A DNA stretch of 64,000 nucleotides from Rhizobium sp. BT04. GTDB lineage: Bacteria; Pseudomonadota; Alphaproteobacteria; Rhizobiales; Rhizobiaceae. The stretch is taken from positions 372,001-436,000 of the forward strand of contig NZ_CP125651.1 of assembly GCF_030053135.1 (NCBI RefSeq). Direction: 5' to 3'. Below the pieces are notes generated by a model. The model saw only the letters and a program-made list of their open reading frames with translations, was not told where the DNA came from and searched no databases. The position numbers and the translations under genes were made by a program. Shown piece after piece: positions 27,342 through 36,324 of this stretch; within the stretch, counting starts at the first letter, position 1; every line of letters begins with the position of its first letter.

Positions 27342-27413
27342 GGAACCATCCGGCCGCCGACACGACTCACTTTCAAGAAATATATGCTTTCCTTTGGCGC
27401 CGGCCGGACAGTT

Positions 27414-28664
27414 TCAGCCGTATCGGCTGACGGCGAGATCCCGCGCGTCGATTTGCGGCTTGGCGCCGCTGACGAGGTCGCCGATAAGCCGCGCCGAACC
27501 GGTGCTCATCGTCCAGCCCAGCGTGCCGTGGCCGGTATTGAGAAACAGACCGCTGATTTTCGTCGGGCCGATCACCGGCGTGCCATCCGGCGTCATCGGG
27601 CGCAGGCCGGACCAGAAGGAAGCCTTGGAAACATCGCCGCCGGGGAAAAGATCGGTGACCGAATGTTCGAGCGTGCTGCGCCGAGCCAGCCCGAGATCGT
27701 TGGTATAGCCTGATATCTCGGCCATGCCGCCGACTCGGATGCGATCGCCGAGCCGGGTGATCGCGATCTTGTAGGTTTCGTCCATGACGGTCGATTCCGG
27801 TGCGCGGGACGCATCATTGATCGGGATGGTCAGCGAATAACCCTTGACCGGATAGACCGGCAGCCTGATGCCGAACGGCTTGAGCAGCAGCGGCGAATAG
27901 CTGCCGAGCGCGACCACCACCGCGTCGGCGCTCATCCGCTCGCGGTCGGTGATGACGCCGCGCACGCGGCCGGCCTCCACATCCAGCGCCTTGATCGTCG
28001 TCCCGTAAGCGAAGCGGACGCCGAGCGCCTCGGCTTTGGCGGCCAGCGCATTGGTGAACTTGAAGCAGTCGCCGGTTTCGTCCTTCGGCGTCAGCAGACC
28101 GCCGACGATCTTGTCGCGCACGTGCCTCAGCGCCGGTTCGACGCGGATGCAGCCGTCCCGGTCCAGCACCTCATAGGGAATACCGTCGGCCGCCAGCGCC
28201 TTGACATCCTTTGCCGAGGCGTCGAGCTGCTGCTGCGTGCGGAACAGCTGCAGCGTTCCCTGCATGCGTTCGTCATAGGCGATGCCGGTCTCCGTGCGAA
28301 GCTCGGCCAGCGCGATGCGGCTGTAGTCGGCAAGCTGCAGCATGCGGCTCTTGTTGATCGCGTAGCGCTCGGACGTGCAGTTCGACAGCATCCTCGCCAT
28401 CCAGGAGAGCATCGCCATGTCCAATTTCGGGCGCAGGATGAGCGGCGCATGTTTCATGAACAGCCATTTCATCGCCTTCGCCGGAATGCCGGGGGCTGCC
28501 CATGGCGAGCAATAGCCGAACGAGACTTCGCCCGCATTGGCAAAGCTCGTCTCCAGCGCCGGCCCCTTCTGCCGGTCGACGACGGTGACCTCATGGCCTG
28601 ATTTGGCCAGCTGGTAGGCGGATGTGACGCCGACGATGCCGGCACCCAGAACGATGACTTTCAT
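27414..28664 (-). CDS. dadA: D-amino acid dehydrogenase small subunit
   Basis: FAD enzyme that oxidises D-alanine and other D-amino acids to 2-oxo acids, feeding electrons to the respiratory chain. It has 416 residues, the usual size. The N-terminal FAD motif is [18 protein letters not shown], followed by [19 protein letters not shown], a DadA hallmark. The C-terminus has [16 protein letters not shown] and [17 protein letters not shown] lies 6 nt upstream of the ATG. It is 30 nt downstream of the alanine racemase gene, giving the racemase-dehydrogenase operon for L-alanine catabolism, with a divergent Lrp-type regulator. Confidence 0.95.
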   Translation of the reverse strand: MKVIVLGAGIVGVTSAYQLAKSGHEVTVVDRQKGPALETSFANAGEVSFGYCSPWAAPGIPAKAMKWLFMKHAPLILRPKLDMAMLSWMARMLSNCTSERYAINKSRMLQLADYSRIALAELRTETGIAYDERMQGTLQLFRTQQQLDASAKDVKALAADGIPYEVLDRDGCIRVEPALRHVRDKIVGGLLTPKDETGDCFKFTNALAAKAEALGVRFAYGTTIKALDVEAGRVRGVITDRERMSADAVVVALGSYSPLLLKPFGIRLPVYPVKGYSLTIPINDASRAPESTVMDETYKIAITRLGDRIRVGGMAEISGYTNDLGLARRSTLEHSVTDLFPGGDVSKASFWSGLRPMTPDGTPVIGPTKISGLFLNTGHGTLGWTMSTGSARLIGDLVSGAKPQIDARDLAVSRYG

Positions 28665-28694
28665 GATGTCCCCAATGATAGAGCCGCCGGGCTC

Positions 28695-29828
28695 TCAGCA
28701 ATATTGCCTGTCGTAACGATCGCCCAGACCGGTTAGGATTTCGTAAGATATCGTTCCGGCATCCCTGCCGACGTCTTCCAGCGTCTGGTTCGGGCCGAGC
28801 ACCTCGACCAGGCTGCCCAGCGTCAAGGCGCCTTCGGGCAGTGCCGAGATATCGACGGTCGCGCTGTCCATCGACACGCGGCCGACGATCGGCAGGCGGA
28901 TGCCATCGAAATAGACGGCGCCGCGGTCGCCCAGCGACCTCGGCAGGCCATCGGCATAGCCGGCGGCAATGGTGGCGAGACGCATTTCCCGTTGCGTGAC
29001 GTGCGCACCGCCATAGCCGACTTTCGCGCCGAATGGCACGGTGCGCGTCTGCACGACGGCAACGTCGAGACTGACGACCGGCTCCATCGGGTTCTTCTCG
29101 CCGGCGTTCGGGGCACCGCCATAAAGCGCGATGCCGGGCCGGGCGAGCACGCCGTGATAGGCATCGCCGAGGAAGACGCCGCCGGAATTGGCGAAGGATA
29201 TGTCGAAGCCCGGAAATTCGTCGGCGATGCAGGACATCTCGGCAAATTGCTCGGCGTTCTGTTCGCTCTCCATGTCGTCGGCCGACGCCAGATGGCTCAT
29301 GATGAACAGGATTTCGAGATTGGTGCCGTCGCTAAGGGCCGCCGCAAGCTCGGCTCGTTCTTCCCGGGGAAAGCCGAGCCGCGACATGCCGGTGTCGAAC
29401 TGCAGGACGGCCGGCAGGCAGCGCTTCAGCATGCGCGCCGTCGTCGACCATTGCCGCCACTGGGCCAGCGAATTGAGAACCGGGACGATACCCATCTCGG
29501 CACAGGCGATCTCGTTGCCCGGCTGCAAGCCATTCAGCACGAAAATCTGGGCATCATGGGCAAGCGTTGGCCGCAGCCTTACGGCCTCGACGAACTGGGC
29601 GACGAAGAAGTGCCGGCAACCTTCGCCATAGAGCGTTGCCGCAACCCGTTCGGCGCCGAGGCCATAGGCATCGGCCTTGACGACAGAGCCTGCGCGAACC
29701 GGCGCCAGCATCGATGCCAGCTTGCGATAATTACGGCCGAGTGCCGCAAGATCGATCGTCAGATAGCCTGTGGCTCCCTGCTTGATCGTCGCCGTGTGTG
29801 TGCGAGAAACCAAAATATCGCCGTCCAT
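28695..29828 (-). CDS. alr: Alanine racemase (catabolic, DadX type)
   Basis: PLP enzyme interconverting L- and D-alanine, 377 residues. The PLP lysine is K51 in VVKADAYGLGA. The catalytic tyrosine is Y272 in KVGYGGAHV. The substrate-binding region LQFDTGMSRLGF and the C-terminal GRVSMDSATVDIS are present. Being upstream of dadA in one operon, it supplies D-alanine to the dehydrogenase, so dadX would suit as a name; a separate biosynthetic racemase is likely elsewhere. Upstream lies a perfect 7-bp palindrome and a divergent Lrp/AsnC gene, so alanine-responsive control is expected. Confidence 0.94.
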   Translation of the reverse strand: MDGDILVSRTHTATIKQGATGYLTIDLAALGRNYRKLASMLAPVRAGSVVKADAYGLGAERVAATLYGEGCRHFFVAQFVEAVRLRPTLAHDAQIFVLNGLQPGNEIACAEMGIVPVLNSLAQWRQWSTTARMLKRCLPAVLQFDTGMSRLGFPREERAELAAALSDGTNLEILFIMSHLASADDMESEQNAEQFAEMSCIADEFPGFDISFANSGGVFLGDAYHGVLARPGIALYGGAPNAGEKNPMEPVVSLDVAVVQTRTVPFGAKVGYGGAHVTQREMRLATIAAGYADGLPRSLGDRGAVYFDGIRLPIVGRVSMDSATVDISALPEGALTLGSLVEVLGPNQTLEDVGRDAGTISYEILTGLGDRYDRQYC

Positions 29829-29881
29829 CTCCGCCCTTCCCGGCCGCTTGTCGGATGAAAGGCGAGAGTATGAAATAACGA

Positions 29882-29903
29882 GCGAAATTGCCTATCATTT
29901 CGC
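29882..29903. promoter_or_regulatory. Candidate Lrp-type operator of the dad locus
   Basis: GCGAAAT (29882-29888) and ATTTCGC (29897-29903) form a perfect inverted repeat with an 8-nt spacer. It lies 54 nt before the racemase start and 64 nt before the lrp-type start, inside the 138-nt divergent promoter region. A related TTCGC half-site occurs again near 29932. Spaced, AT-centred palindromes in pairs are typical Lrp/AsnC targets. Confidence 0.5.
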
Positions 29904-29966
29904 AGCCGATTATTGCGTCAAGCGTATATTCTTCGCATAATCGACAAAAATTTGGGATGATCCGTC

Positions 29967-30431
29967 ATGTCTGGCCTCGACGCCATCGATCGCAATATAC
30001 TGAGGCTGCTGCGCCTCGATGCGCGTATGAGCAATGCCAGGCTCGCCGCCGAGATCGGACTGTCGCCTTCGGCCTGCCTCAGGCGCATCAAGATCATGGA
30101 AAAATCGGGCGTGATCCGCGGCTATACGGCGCTGGTGGACACCGGCAATGCGGACGAGACGATCGCCGTGATCATCAATATCACCCTCGAGCGGCAGACC
30201 GAGGACCATCTCGATCGCTTCGAGGCGGCGGTCCGCCGGCATCCCGAGATTCGCGAGTGTTTTCTGATGACCGGCGGTTCCGACTATCTGCTGCGCGTCG
30301 AGGTCGCCAATGCCGGCGAGTTCGAGCGGATCCACAAGGAGATCCTATCGACCCTGCCCGGCGTCCTCAGGATTCATTCCAGCTTCTCGATCCGCAATGT
30401 TCTGGCGACGCGCACGAGAGGCAGACGCTGA
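29967..30431 (+). CDS. Lrp/AsnC-family regulator of the dad genes
   Basis: 154 residues: an N-terminal HTH (about 8-55; LDARMSNARLAAEIGLSPSA) and a C-terminal RAM ligand-binding domain (ECFLMTGGSDYLLRVEVA is the ligand-loop region). It is divergent from the alanine racemase-dadA operon, the standard arrangement for a DadR-type activator that responds to alanine. Coding ends 17 nt before the convergent LuxR gene. No other nearby gene is a better target. Confidence 0.92.
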   Translation: MSGLDAIDRNILRLLRLDARMSNARLAAEIGLSPSACLRRIKIMEKSGVIRGYTALVDTGNADETIAVIINITLERQTEDHLDRFEAAVRRHPEIRECFLMTGGSDYLLRVEVANAGEFERIHKEILSTLPGVLRIHSSFSIRNVLATRTRGRR

Positions 30432-30447
30432 ACCGCGATCCCCATGC

Positions 30448-31173
30448 TCATATCAATTCGAGCGCCGTGGCTTTGGCGACTGCTTCAGTCGTCGTGGCGA
30501 CGGTCAGCTTGCGGCGTGCCGAGGCGAGATAGAGTTGCACCGCGCTTACCGAAATGGACAGGCGGGCGCAGATCTGCTTTGCCATCAGCCCGCTGGCCGT
30601 CATTTCAAGACATTGCAGTTCGCGGCCGGACAATTGCGGAATATCGGCCATTTTTCTCAGGCCCGACAGAACCATGGCCCTGTCGTGGAGATGGTGGGCG
30701 AGAAACTGGAGGTCGCGCATACTGTCCATGCGGAATTGCCGCCAATAGGCATCGGGATGATTGGACGTGACCGTAAACAGCGATCGCTCCCCTTGAGGTC
30801 CCCGCACCGGCAGGGTCACGCCTTGCCGGCCGATACCGAAGGCCATGGCCTCCTTGAAGAAGCCGTAGGCCCGGCCTGAATCCCATTTCGACGCGGACCA
30901 TTCCACCGGCAAGAAGCCCCTCCGGCCGAGGCGTACGACGGGATCGATGCTGAAATAGTCCCGGTCGAGATATTGTTTTACCCATTCGGGCGGGTAGGTC
31001 AGCATCAGCAATGGATTGCTGGCCGCCGCCCCCGAGGAGCGCGTCACATGCAAAACCATGTGCGATATCGCATAAATATGGCGAACTTCGTCCAGCGTCG
31101 TTTCCAGATCCCGCAATGTCGGCGATGCGGAGATCCGGTCCAAACTATAGAAAAAACGAGAACTGCTCAGCAT
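30448..31173 (-). CDS. LuxR-family acyl-homoserine-lactone receptor/regulator
   Basis: 241 residues with an autoinducer-binding domain (about 15-165) and a LuxR HTH (about 178-238). Key ligand residues of the family are in place: W and Y in EWVKQYL, the DP pair in FSIDPVV, the W of VEWSAS, and the Gly in GIGRQGVTLPV. The DNA-binding part has LSGRELQCLEMTASGL and ICARLSISVSAVQLYL. It lies 162 nt downstream of the luxI-type gene on the same strand, the reverse of the more common luxR-luxI order. No convincing lux box was found in front of either gene. Confidence 0.93.
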   Translation of the reverse strand: MLSSSRFFYSLDRISASPTLRDLETTLDEVRHIYAISHMVLHVTRSSGAAASNPLLMLTYPPEWVKQYLDRDYFSIDPVVRLGRRGFLPVEWSASKWDSGRAYGFFKEAMAFGIGRQGVTLPVRGPQGERSLFTVTSNHPDAYWRQFRMDSMRDLQFLAHHLHDRAMVLSGLRKMADIPQLSGRELQCLEMTASGLMAKQICARLSISVSAVQLYLASARRKLTVATTTEAVAKATALELI

Positions 31174-31335
31174 GAGATGGACTCGTGATTGCGTGATTCC
31201 CTGACCGCCCGCAGAAATAACATTTCGCGACTACCGGGAACAGCATTATTTTATAGCAACCATGCCGCGAGATGAAGAATGGGTTAAGAGCTGACGAGAT
31301 CATTCCACTGCTGAGCGATGGGACAGCGACCGCGC

Positions 31336-31974
31336 TTACCGCATGTCGCCATCGACAAGGGCTCTGTCAGGAAAGGGAGAGGCTTGCTCCAGAAGTCGGG
31401 ACAGGTTGGCCCGAAGTGTCCGACAATTTTCCGCCGTCACATCCCATAGGCCGACATACAGCTTGCCGATTTCGGGCCGGGATCGGGCAAGCGGCGTCGG
31501 CCTCCAGCCGATCCTGCGGTACACCCCGACCATCGCGACATCATAGACGCCGACGATGCTTTCGATACCGGTGTCGAGCGCAAGATCGCAAAGCCCGGAG
31601 AGCAGTTCCGTGGCGACTGTGCGCGATTGATCGATGTGTCCGGCAAGCGGATGAAGGCAAAAGCGGGTACATTCCCAAGTCGTCGGGCTATCGACGTCGA
31701 TAGGCTCATCGAAGAAATGCCGGAACTCGCTTTTGAGCATCGTCGCTCCCGTGGTCGGCAGCAGGCGCAGCGAACCCGTCAGCGTGCCGGAAGGCCGTTG
31801 CGTGACGAGATATACGGGATCTTCCGCCTCATCGTAACGGTCCCTTTCCCACTGGTCCCTGACATCGACCTGCCATCCCAGACGATCGCGAAAAACGGCG
31901 GCGCGTGCCCGAAACATTTGATCGAATGCATGCGGCTCAGTCTCGAGCATGTCCCTGGTGAGTATCCGCAACAT
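31336..31974 (-). CDS. LuxI-family N-acyl-homoserine-lactone synthase
   Basis: Makes an AHL signal from SAM and an acyl-ACP. It has 212 residues from the ATG at 31974, which follows GGAGGGACGGAG; the long extension upstream is not coding-like. Conserved residues are visible: R and F in RARAAVFRDRLGW, the W of that motif, the D of DRYDEAED, the R of GSLRLLPT, and the E and R of WECTRFCL. The acyl chain cannot be predicted. It is paired with the LuxR gene downstream and divergent from a small XRE gene. The sugar-oxidation cluster begins 0.85 kb upstream on the other strand. Confidence 0.94.
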   Translation of the reverse strand: MLRILTRDMLETEPHAFDQMFRARAAVFRDRLGWQVDVRDQWERDRYDEAEDPVYLVTQRPSGTLTGSLRLLPTTGATMLKSEFRHFFDEPIDVDSPTTWECTRFCLHPLAGHIDQSRTVATELLSGLCDLALDTGIESIVGVYDVAMVGVYRRIGWRPTPLARSRPEIGKLYVGLWDVTAENCRTLRANLSRLLEQASPFPDRALVDGDMR

Positions 31975-32261
31975 CTCCGTCCCTCCCGATCCTAAAAGCG
32001 TGCCGTGATCTTTCAGATTCGCTGACCGCGCTTGAGATCTTTGGTTTTCCGCATGTCGGGATCGCAAAACCGCCGCACAGCTTTGCGCGACCATGCTTCT
32101 AGATGTTTCACAACAGGAGACCGGCCTCGGACAATATGGATATTTCACCAGATTGACCGCGCCCCGCTTTGCCTTTCACCTTCATAAGCGATTTCTGATA
32201 TTTGATCGGCCGAGCGCCCTCAATGGCTGTCAAGTTCAATACAACCACGGGGAGGATTCCG

Positions 32262-32606
32262 ATGACGTACGACCTGGCACGCGGCAAACGCATTCGCGAG
32301 GCGATATCCCGCGGCAAGTATCGGAAAGTTCACGCACTCGCTGCCGAACTGAACGTGTCCGTCGCCGCCGTCTCGCGCTGGCAGAATGGCGGTCACACCT
32401 CGCTCGAAAGCGCCTGCGCCCTCGCGCACCTTTTGGATGTCTCCCTCGACTGGCTGCTGCTCGGGCGGGGCACCATGGATTGGCACAGGAACAGCCCGAT
32501 CTCGACCACCGAACTGCAATTGGTTCTGGCGCTGCGCGACCGGCCCGCGTCTACCCGGTCCAATCTCATCGGGCTGCTCGAATCCATCCCCCTGGCACAC
32601 CCGTAA
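32262..32606 (+). CDS. Small XRE-type helix-turn-helix regulator
   Basis: 114 residues from the ATG at 32262, which has GGAGG 6 nt upstream. The HTH is VHALAAELNVSVAAVSRW (about 22-40) followed by SLESACALAHLLDVSLDWLL, the XRE five-helix pattern, then a short tail. It is divergent from luxI with 287 nt between starts and lies 216 nt before the GH15 gene on the same strand. It could regulate the AHL synthase, the sugar-oxidation genes or both. Confidence 0.85.
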   Translation: MTYDLARGKRIREAISRGKYRKVHALAAELNVSVAAVSRWQNGGHTSLESACALAHLLDVSLDWLLLGRGTMDWHRNSPISTTELQLVLALRDRPASTRSNLIGLLESIPLAHP

Positions 32607-32822
32607 CGCCAAGCGCAATTTTGTGCCGTTTTTTTGATCTCCGCTCAACATCTTCAGGTTGATAAAAATAAGATACTCAACCATCCTTCTGATCGGAGCT
32701 TCAGCAGCGGCATGCTGTACGGAAAGTAACGCCACCCATTCGGCCACGATATTTCCCTCATCCGGGACCACCTATTTTTTCGATCCGGTCCCGGCAAGTC
32801 TCAACCGATTTCGGAGTCCGCC

Positions 32823-34256
32823 ATGACAGTTGCGTTTTGGAATGAGCCAACGACAGTTGCTAACCCGGCCCATATCGGCGCCAATGCGCCTGCAGTCAAA
32901 CCGCGGCCCGCCTTCGCCCAGACCGATCTGGTCGCATTGTCGCGCTATTTTTCTCTTCTGATGATGCGCAACATCACAAGCGATGGTTATGTCATCGAGG
33001 ATCCGGCATCGCCCGGCGTCTTTTCGGCCCCGGGCTGCGTCATCGCCGCACCCTCCTATCCAGCGAACACGCCTGGTGTCGACCAGGACTATGTTTTCAA
33101 CTGGGTCCGCGATGGGGCCATTACGGCCATCGAGATCGCACTTGCCGGCTTGCTGCCCGTTCCGGGCGGGGTTTCGCCGAGCCTGGTCGACTACGTGAAC
33201 TTCGCCGCGCTCTGTCAGGCGAATGCGAAGAATTCCGCGACCGTCACACTTGGCCACGCCTGCTTCACCATCACCGGCGAGGTTCGTCCATGGTCGGAGC
33301 AGAATGACGGACCGGCCATTCAGTCGATTGCGATCCTGACCGTGTTCGATCAGCTGGATGGCGCCACGCAGACGATCGCCAAACAATTGGTCGAGACCAA
33401 CCTCTCTTATCTTCTCGAAGTTTACCAGAACAAGACCACAAATCTCTGGGAGGAATATGAGGGCTATTCCTTTTTCGCAAGGGCGGTACAGCTGCGCTTT
33501 TTCCGGGAAATTTCCACAAACACGATCGGTATAGCGGTGCCTGCGGGGGTAGCCGATGCCATCTCCTGGCTGGAAAGCCAGCTGGCCACCCACTGGAACG
33601 GGCAGCTCTATGTGAGCATTCTGGATGCCGCGGAGCAAGCCGGTTACGACGCGAACATCGATATCGTCTCTTCGGTCTGCTATGGCGGGATCGACCCGAC
33701 CGATACCAGGCTTCTGGCAACGGCGGCCATCCTGCGGCGCCAGTGGGCGGATCCCTCGTCTTCGAACTATTACCCGATCAATGGCGCCGACGCGGCCAAA
33801 GGGCTCGGACCACTCTTCGGGCGCTATCCTGGCGATCACTACGATGGCGATGTGGCGGCTCCGGTGGTCGGCGGGCATCCCTGGGCTCTGTGCACCGCCA
33901 ACTTCGCCGAGTTTCAATATCGGCTTGCCAATGCCATCGAGGCCAGCGGCGCCATCCCCCTCGATCAGTTCTCCGAGCCCTTCTTCGCGGAACTGGGACT
34001 TGGCGCATCCAGCAGCGCCGCCGACGCGTCAGCTGCCTTGCGGGCTTCGTCTGACGTCATGCTGCGCGCCATCGTCTATCACAGCGATCACTATGAACTC
34101 AGCGAACAGTTCGATGGAACCGTTGGTTACGAGAAAAGCGTCCGGAACCTCACCTGGAGCTACGCCTCCTTTCTCTCGGCAGTCAGAGCCCGTTCCGCCG
34201 CCGCCCCGGCCGCTGCCAAGTCCAAACCCCGAAACTCCCGCGGCCCGAGATCGTGA
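32823..34256 (+). CDS. Glycoside hydrolase family 15 (glucoamylase-like) without signal peptide
   Basis: 477 residues with the (alpha/alpha)6 fold of GH15, whose members hydrolyse alpha-glucosidic bonds with inversion. Substrate-site motifs are YVFNWVRDG (90-98) and RPWSEQNDGPA (155-165). The general acid is probably E210 in NLWEE, and the general base E428 in LSEQFDG. There is no starch-binding domain. The N-terminus (MTVAFWNEPTTVANPAHIG) is not a Sec or Tat signal, so action on an intracellular glucoside is likely. The last 20 residues are Pro/Ala/Lys-rich and probably disordered. GGAG lies 6 nt before the ATG. It is the first gene of the sugar-oxidation cluster and is followed directly by a hairpin. 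Confidence 0.88.
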   Translation: MTVAFWNEPTTVANPAHIGANAPAVKPRPAFAQTDLVALSRYFSLLMMRNITSDGYVIEDPASPGVFSAPGCVIAAPSYPANTPGVDQDYVFNWVRDGAITAIEIALAGLLPVPGGVSPSLVDYVNFAALCQANAKNSATVTLGHACFTITGEVRPWSEQNDGPAIQSIAILTVFDQLDGATQTIAKQLVETNLSYLLEVYQNKTTNLWEEYEGYSFFARAVQLRFFREISTNTIGIAVPAGVADAISWLESQLATHWNGQLYVSILDAAEQAGYDANIDIVSSVCYGGIDPTDTRLLATAAILRRQWADPSSSNYYPINGADAAKGLGPLFGRYPGDHYDGDVAAPVVGGHPWALCTANFAEFQYRLANAIEASGAIPLDQFSEPFFAELGLGASSSAADASAALRASSDVMLRAIVYHSDHYELSEQFDGTVGYEKSVRNLTWSYASFLSAVRARSAAAPAAAKSKPRNSRGPRS

Positions 34257-34260
34257 CGAC

Positions 34261-34280
34261 TTCAGGCCGTCCGGCCTGAA
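34261..34280 (+). terminator. Perfect 9-bp hairpin after the GH15 gene
   Basis: TTCAGGCCG (34261-34269) pairs with CGGCCTGAA (34272-34280), with only two unpaired bases between. It begins 5 nt after the GH15 stop and 73 nt before the next start. There is no T-run; an attenuator or mRNA processing/stabilising element that separates GH15 dosage from the downstream genes is plausible. Confidence 0.6.
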
Positions 34281-34352
34281 ATCTCGATTGAGTCCCAAAC
34301 CGCATGATCCGCAAAGCCTGATGCGGCTTTCCGGGAATAATGGAGGACCAAC

Positions 34353-36224
34353 GTGCTTTTTCCCCTCGAATCCGCGATAAAAGCCGATGCCAAGACCGTC
34401 GCAGCCTCTGGCGAATACGATATCGTGATCGTCGGCAGCGGCATTTCCGGAGCAATCATTGCCAAGCAGGCTGCGGAGGCGGGCAAGCGTGTCCTTATCC
34501 TTGAAGCCGGAACCGGTGCCAACAGCACTCTGGAAGGCTACGACAATCTGCTGACGACGTTCTATTCGGCGGCCTCCAAGGACAACCAGTCGCCGTTTCC
34601 GCTGAATGCGAACGCGGCCATGCCCCGCAGCCCGCAGCTTCGCAAACTGCAGGCGGGGGAAACCGATAGCTCGACTTATATCGTTCAATCCGGCCCCTAT
34701 GTCAGCGACACGACATATACCCGTATTTTCGGCGGAACGACCATGCATTGGGAGGCGAAAACGCCTCGCCTGCTTCGCTCGGATTTCAAGACGCGCAGCA
34801 TTTTCGGCCAAGGGCTGGACTGGCCGCTGAGCTTTGAGGAAGTCGAGGATGATTACCGCCTGGCCGAGCGGGAAATCGGCGTATCGGCAGATGTCGAAGA
34901 TCAGCAATATCTGGGGCAGACCTTCGCGGAAGACTATGTCTTTCCCATGCGCGGCCTGCCGCTTTCCTATCTGGATCAGCGGGTCAACAAGGGCATCGAA
35001 GGCACCAGTGTCGAACTTTACGACAAGACCTATCCCCTGAAGGTCAGGCCCTATCCGCAGGGGCGCAACAGCATACCAAACCCGGCCTATGACGGTGGGA
35101 AGGGCTACCGTCCCATCGGTGCAGTCGATACGCATCAGGTCGAAGAGGGCGGCCGCTGCCAGGGCAACACCAACTGCGTACCGCTCTGTCCCGTGCAAGC
35201 GCGTTACCACTCCGGCAAAACGCTTGCCAAGGCGTTCGCGGCAAACGGGAAATGGGGCGAGCGGCTTGTCGAACTGTTGCCACAGGCGGTCGCATCGAAG
35301 GTCAACATCGATCCGGATAGCGGGAAAGTCCGCTCTCTCGAGGTCAAGATTTACAAGGACCCGGCCTCACCTGCTCACGAGACCATCACCGTCAAAGGCA
35401 AGGTCTTCGTGCTTGCGGCAGGCGCCATCGAAACGGCGCGTCTTATGCTGGCCTCCGGCCTGCGTAGCACCAGCGGTCTTGTCGGACGCAATCTGATGGA
35501 CCACGCCTACCTGCTGAACTGGGCGCTGATGCCGGAAATCTGCGGCACGATGCGCGGAACCAGTTCGACGGGCGGTATCGTGGACCTGCGGGACGGCCCG
35601 TTCCGGGAAAAACAGGCCGCTTTCGCCATCGATATCCATAATGACGGTTGGGGCTGGGCCACGGGCGCGCCGACCTCCGACCTTCTCGAACTGGTGGATG
35701 ATCGCAACCTCTACGGGGCGGATCTTCGGCGGGGCATGATCGACCAGGTGTCACGGCAGTTGCTGCTGGCATTCATGATCGAGGTCATGCCCGTCGAAAG
35801 CAACCGCATCACGGTGGATCCGCAATATACCGATGCTCTCGGCAACATGCGGCCCATCCTGTCTTTCACGGTTCCGGAATATACCATGAAGGGTGCCGCC
35901 TATGGCCGCCAGTTTGCGCGCACCGTCTTCACGCGTCTGGGCGCGCAGGATCATACCCAATACGACCCTAGCGATTTCGGCTATGTGGCCTATGAGGGGC
36001 AAGGCTATGCGATCCGCGGCGGCAATCATCTGGCCGGCACCCATATCATGGGAACGACGAAGACCAATTCCGTCGTGGACAAGAACCAGCGCAGCTGGGA
36101 CCACGAAAACCTCTATCTCGTGGGCGGCGGCAGCATGCCGACGATCGGCACGGCCAATGTCACCTTGACGCTGGCCGCCATGTGCTTCCGCAGCGGCCGC
36201 GACATTCTGAAGTCTCTGCATTGA
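34353..36224 (+). CDS. GMC-family FAD sugar dehydrogenase, alpha-subunit type with iron-sulfur-like motif
   Basis: 623-residue GMC oxidoreductase. The FAD Rossmann motif is DIVIVGSGISGAIIAKQ (23-39), then ILEAGTG. FGGTTMHWEA (126-135) is the flavin-loop motif of the pyranose-oxidase/glucoside-dehydrogenase branch. C269, C275 and C279 (CQGNTNCVPLC) match the C-x5-C-x3-C spacing that binds the [3Fe-4S] cluster in FAD-glucose dehydrogenase alpha subunits. The C-terminal active site has GGNHLAGTHIMG and GTANVTLTLAA. No signal peptide is seen. The start is a GTG with GGAGG 6 nt upstream. A matching small subunit is encoded at 37440-37928, so an alpha-gamma complex is expected. The oxidised sugar and carbon position are unknown. 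Confidence 0.88.
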   Translation: MLFPLESAIKADAKTVAASGEYDIVIVGSGISGAIIAKQAAEAGKRVLILEAGTGANSTLEGYDNLLTTFYSAASKDNQSPFPLNANAAMPRSPQLRKLQAGETDSSTYIVQSGPYVSDTTYTRIFGGTTMHWEAKTPRLLRSDFKTRSIFGQGLDWPLSFEEVEDDYRLAEREIGVSADVEDQQYLGQTFAEDYVFPMRGLPLSYLDQRVNKGIEGTSVELYDKTYPLKVRPYPQGRNSIPNPAYDGGKGYRPIGAVDTHQVEEGGRCQGNTNCVPLCPVQARYHSGKTLAKAFAANGKWGERLVELLPQAVASKVNIDPDSGKVRSLEVKIYKDPASPAHETITVKGKVFVLAAGAIETARLMLASGLRSTSGLVGRNLMDHAYLLNWALMPEICGTMRGTSSTGGIVDLRDGPFREKQAAFAIDIHNDGWGWATGAPTSDLLELVDDRNLYGADLRRGMIDQVSRQLLLAFMIEVMPVESNRITVDPQYTDALGNMRPILSFTVPEYTMKGAAYGRQFARTVFTRLGAQDHTQYDPSDFGYVAYEGQGYAIRGGNHLAGTHIMGTTKTNSVVDKNQRSWDHENLYLVGGGSMPTIGTANVTLTLAAMCFRSGRDILKSLH

Positions 36225-36231
36225 ACGAAGA

Positions 36232-36288
36232 CCGGCTTCCGCTGCGCGGAACGAACCGATGGGCTCGACGCAAGCGACACGAAGCCGG
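36232..36288. repeat. Inverted repeat between GMC and ferritin-like genes
   Basis: CCGGCTTC (36232-36239) and GAAGCCGG (36281-36288) can pair across a 41-nt loop. It is the only structure seen in the 100-nt gap. Its significance is uncertain; it may be a weak inter-cistronic element. Confidence 0.3.
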
Positions 36289-36324
36289 CCTCTGCACCCA
36301 ACTTATCTTTCCTGGAGCTTGAGC

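Noticed and set aside
31174..31335. Possible lux box between luxI and luxR
   Set aside because: No 18-20 nt palindrome resembling known lux boxes was found here or upstream of luxI.
32000..32100. Inverted repeat around TCGCAAAA and TTTGCGCGA near the luxI promoter
   Set aside because: The two arms are imperfect and more than 20 nt apart, too weak to call.
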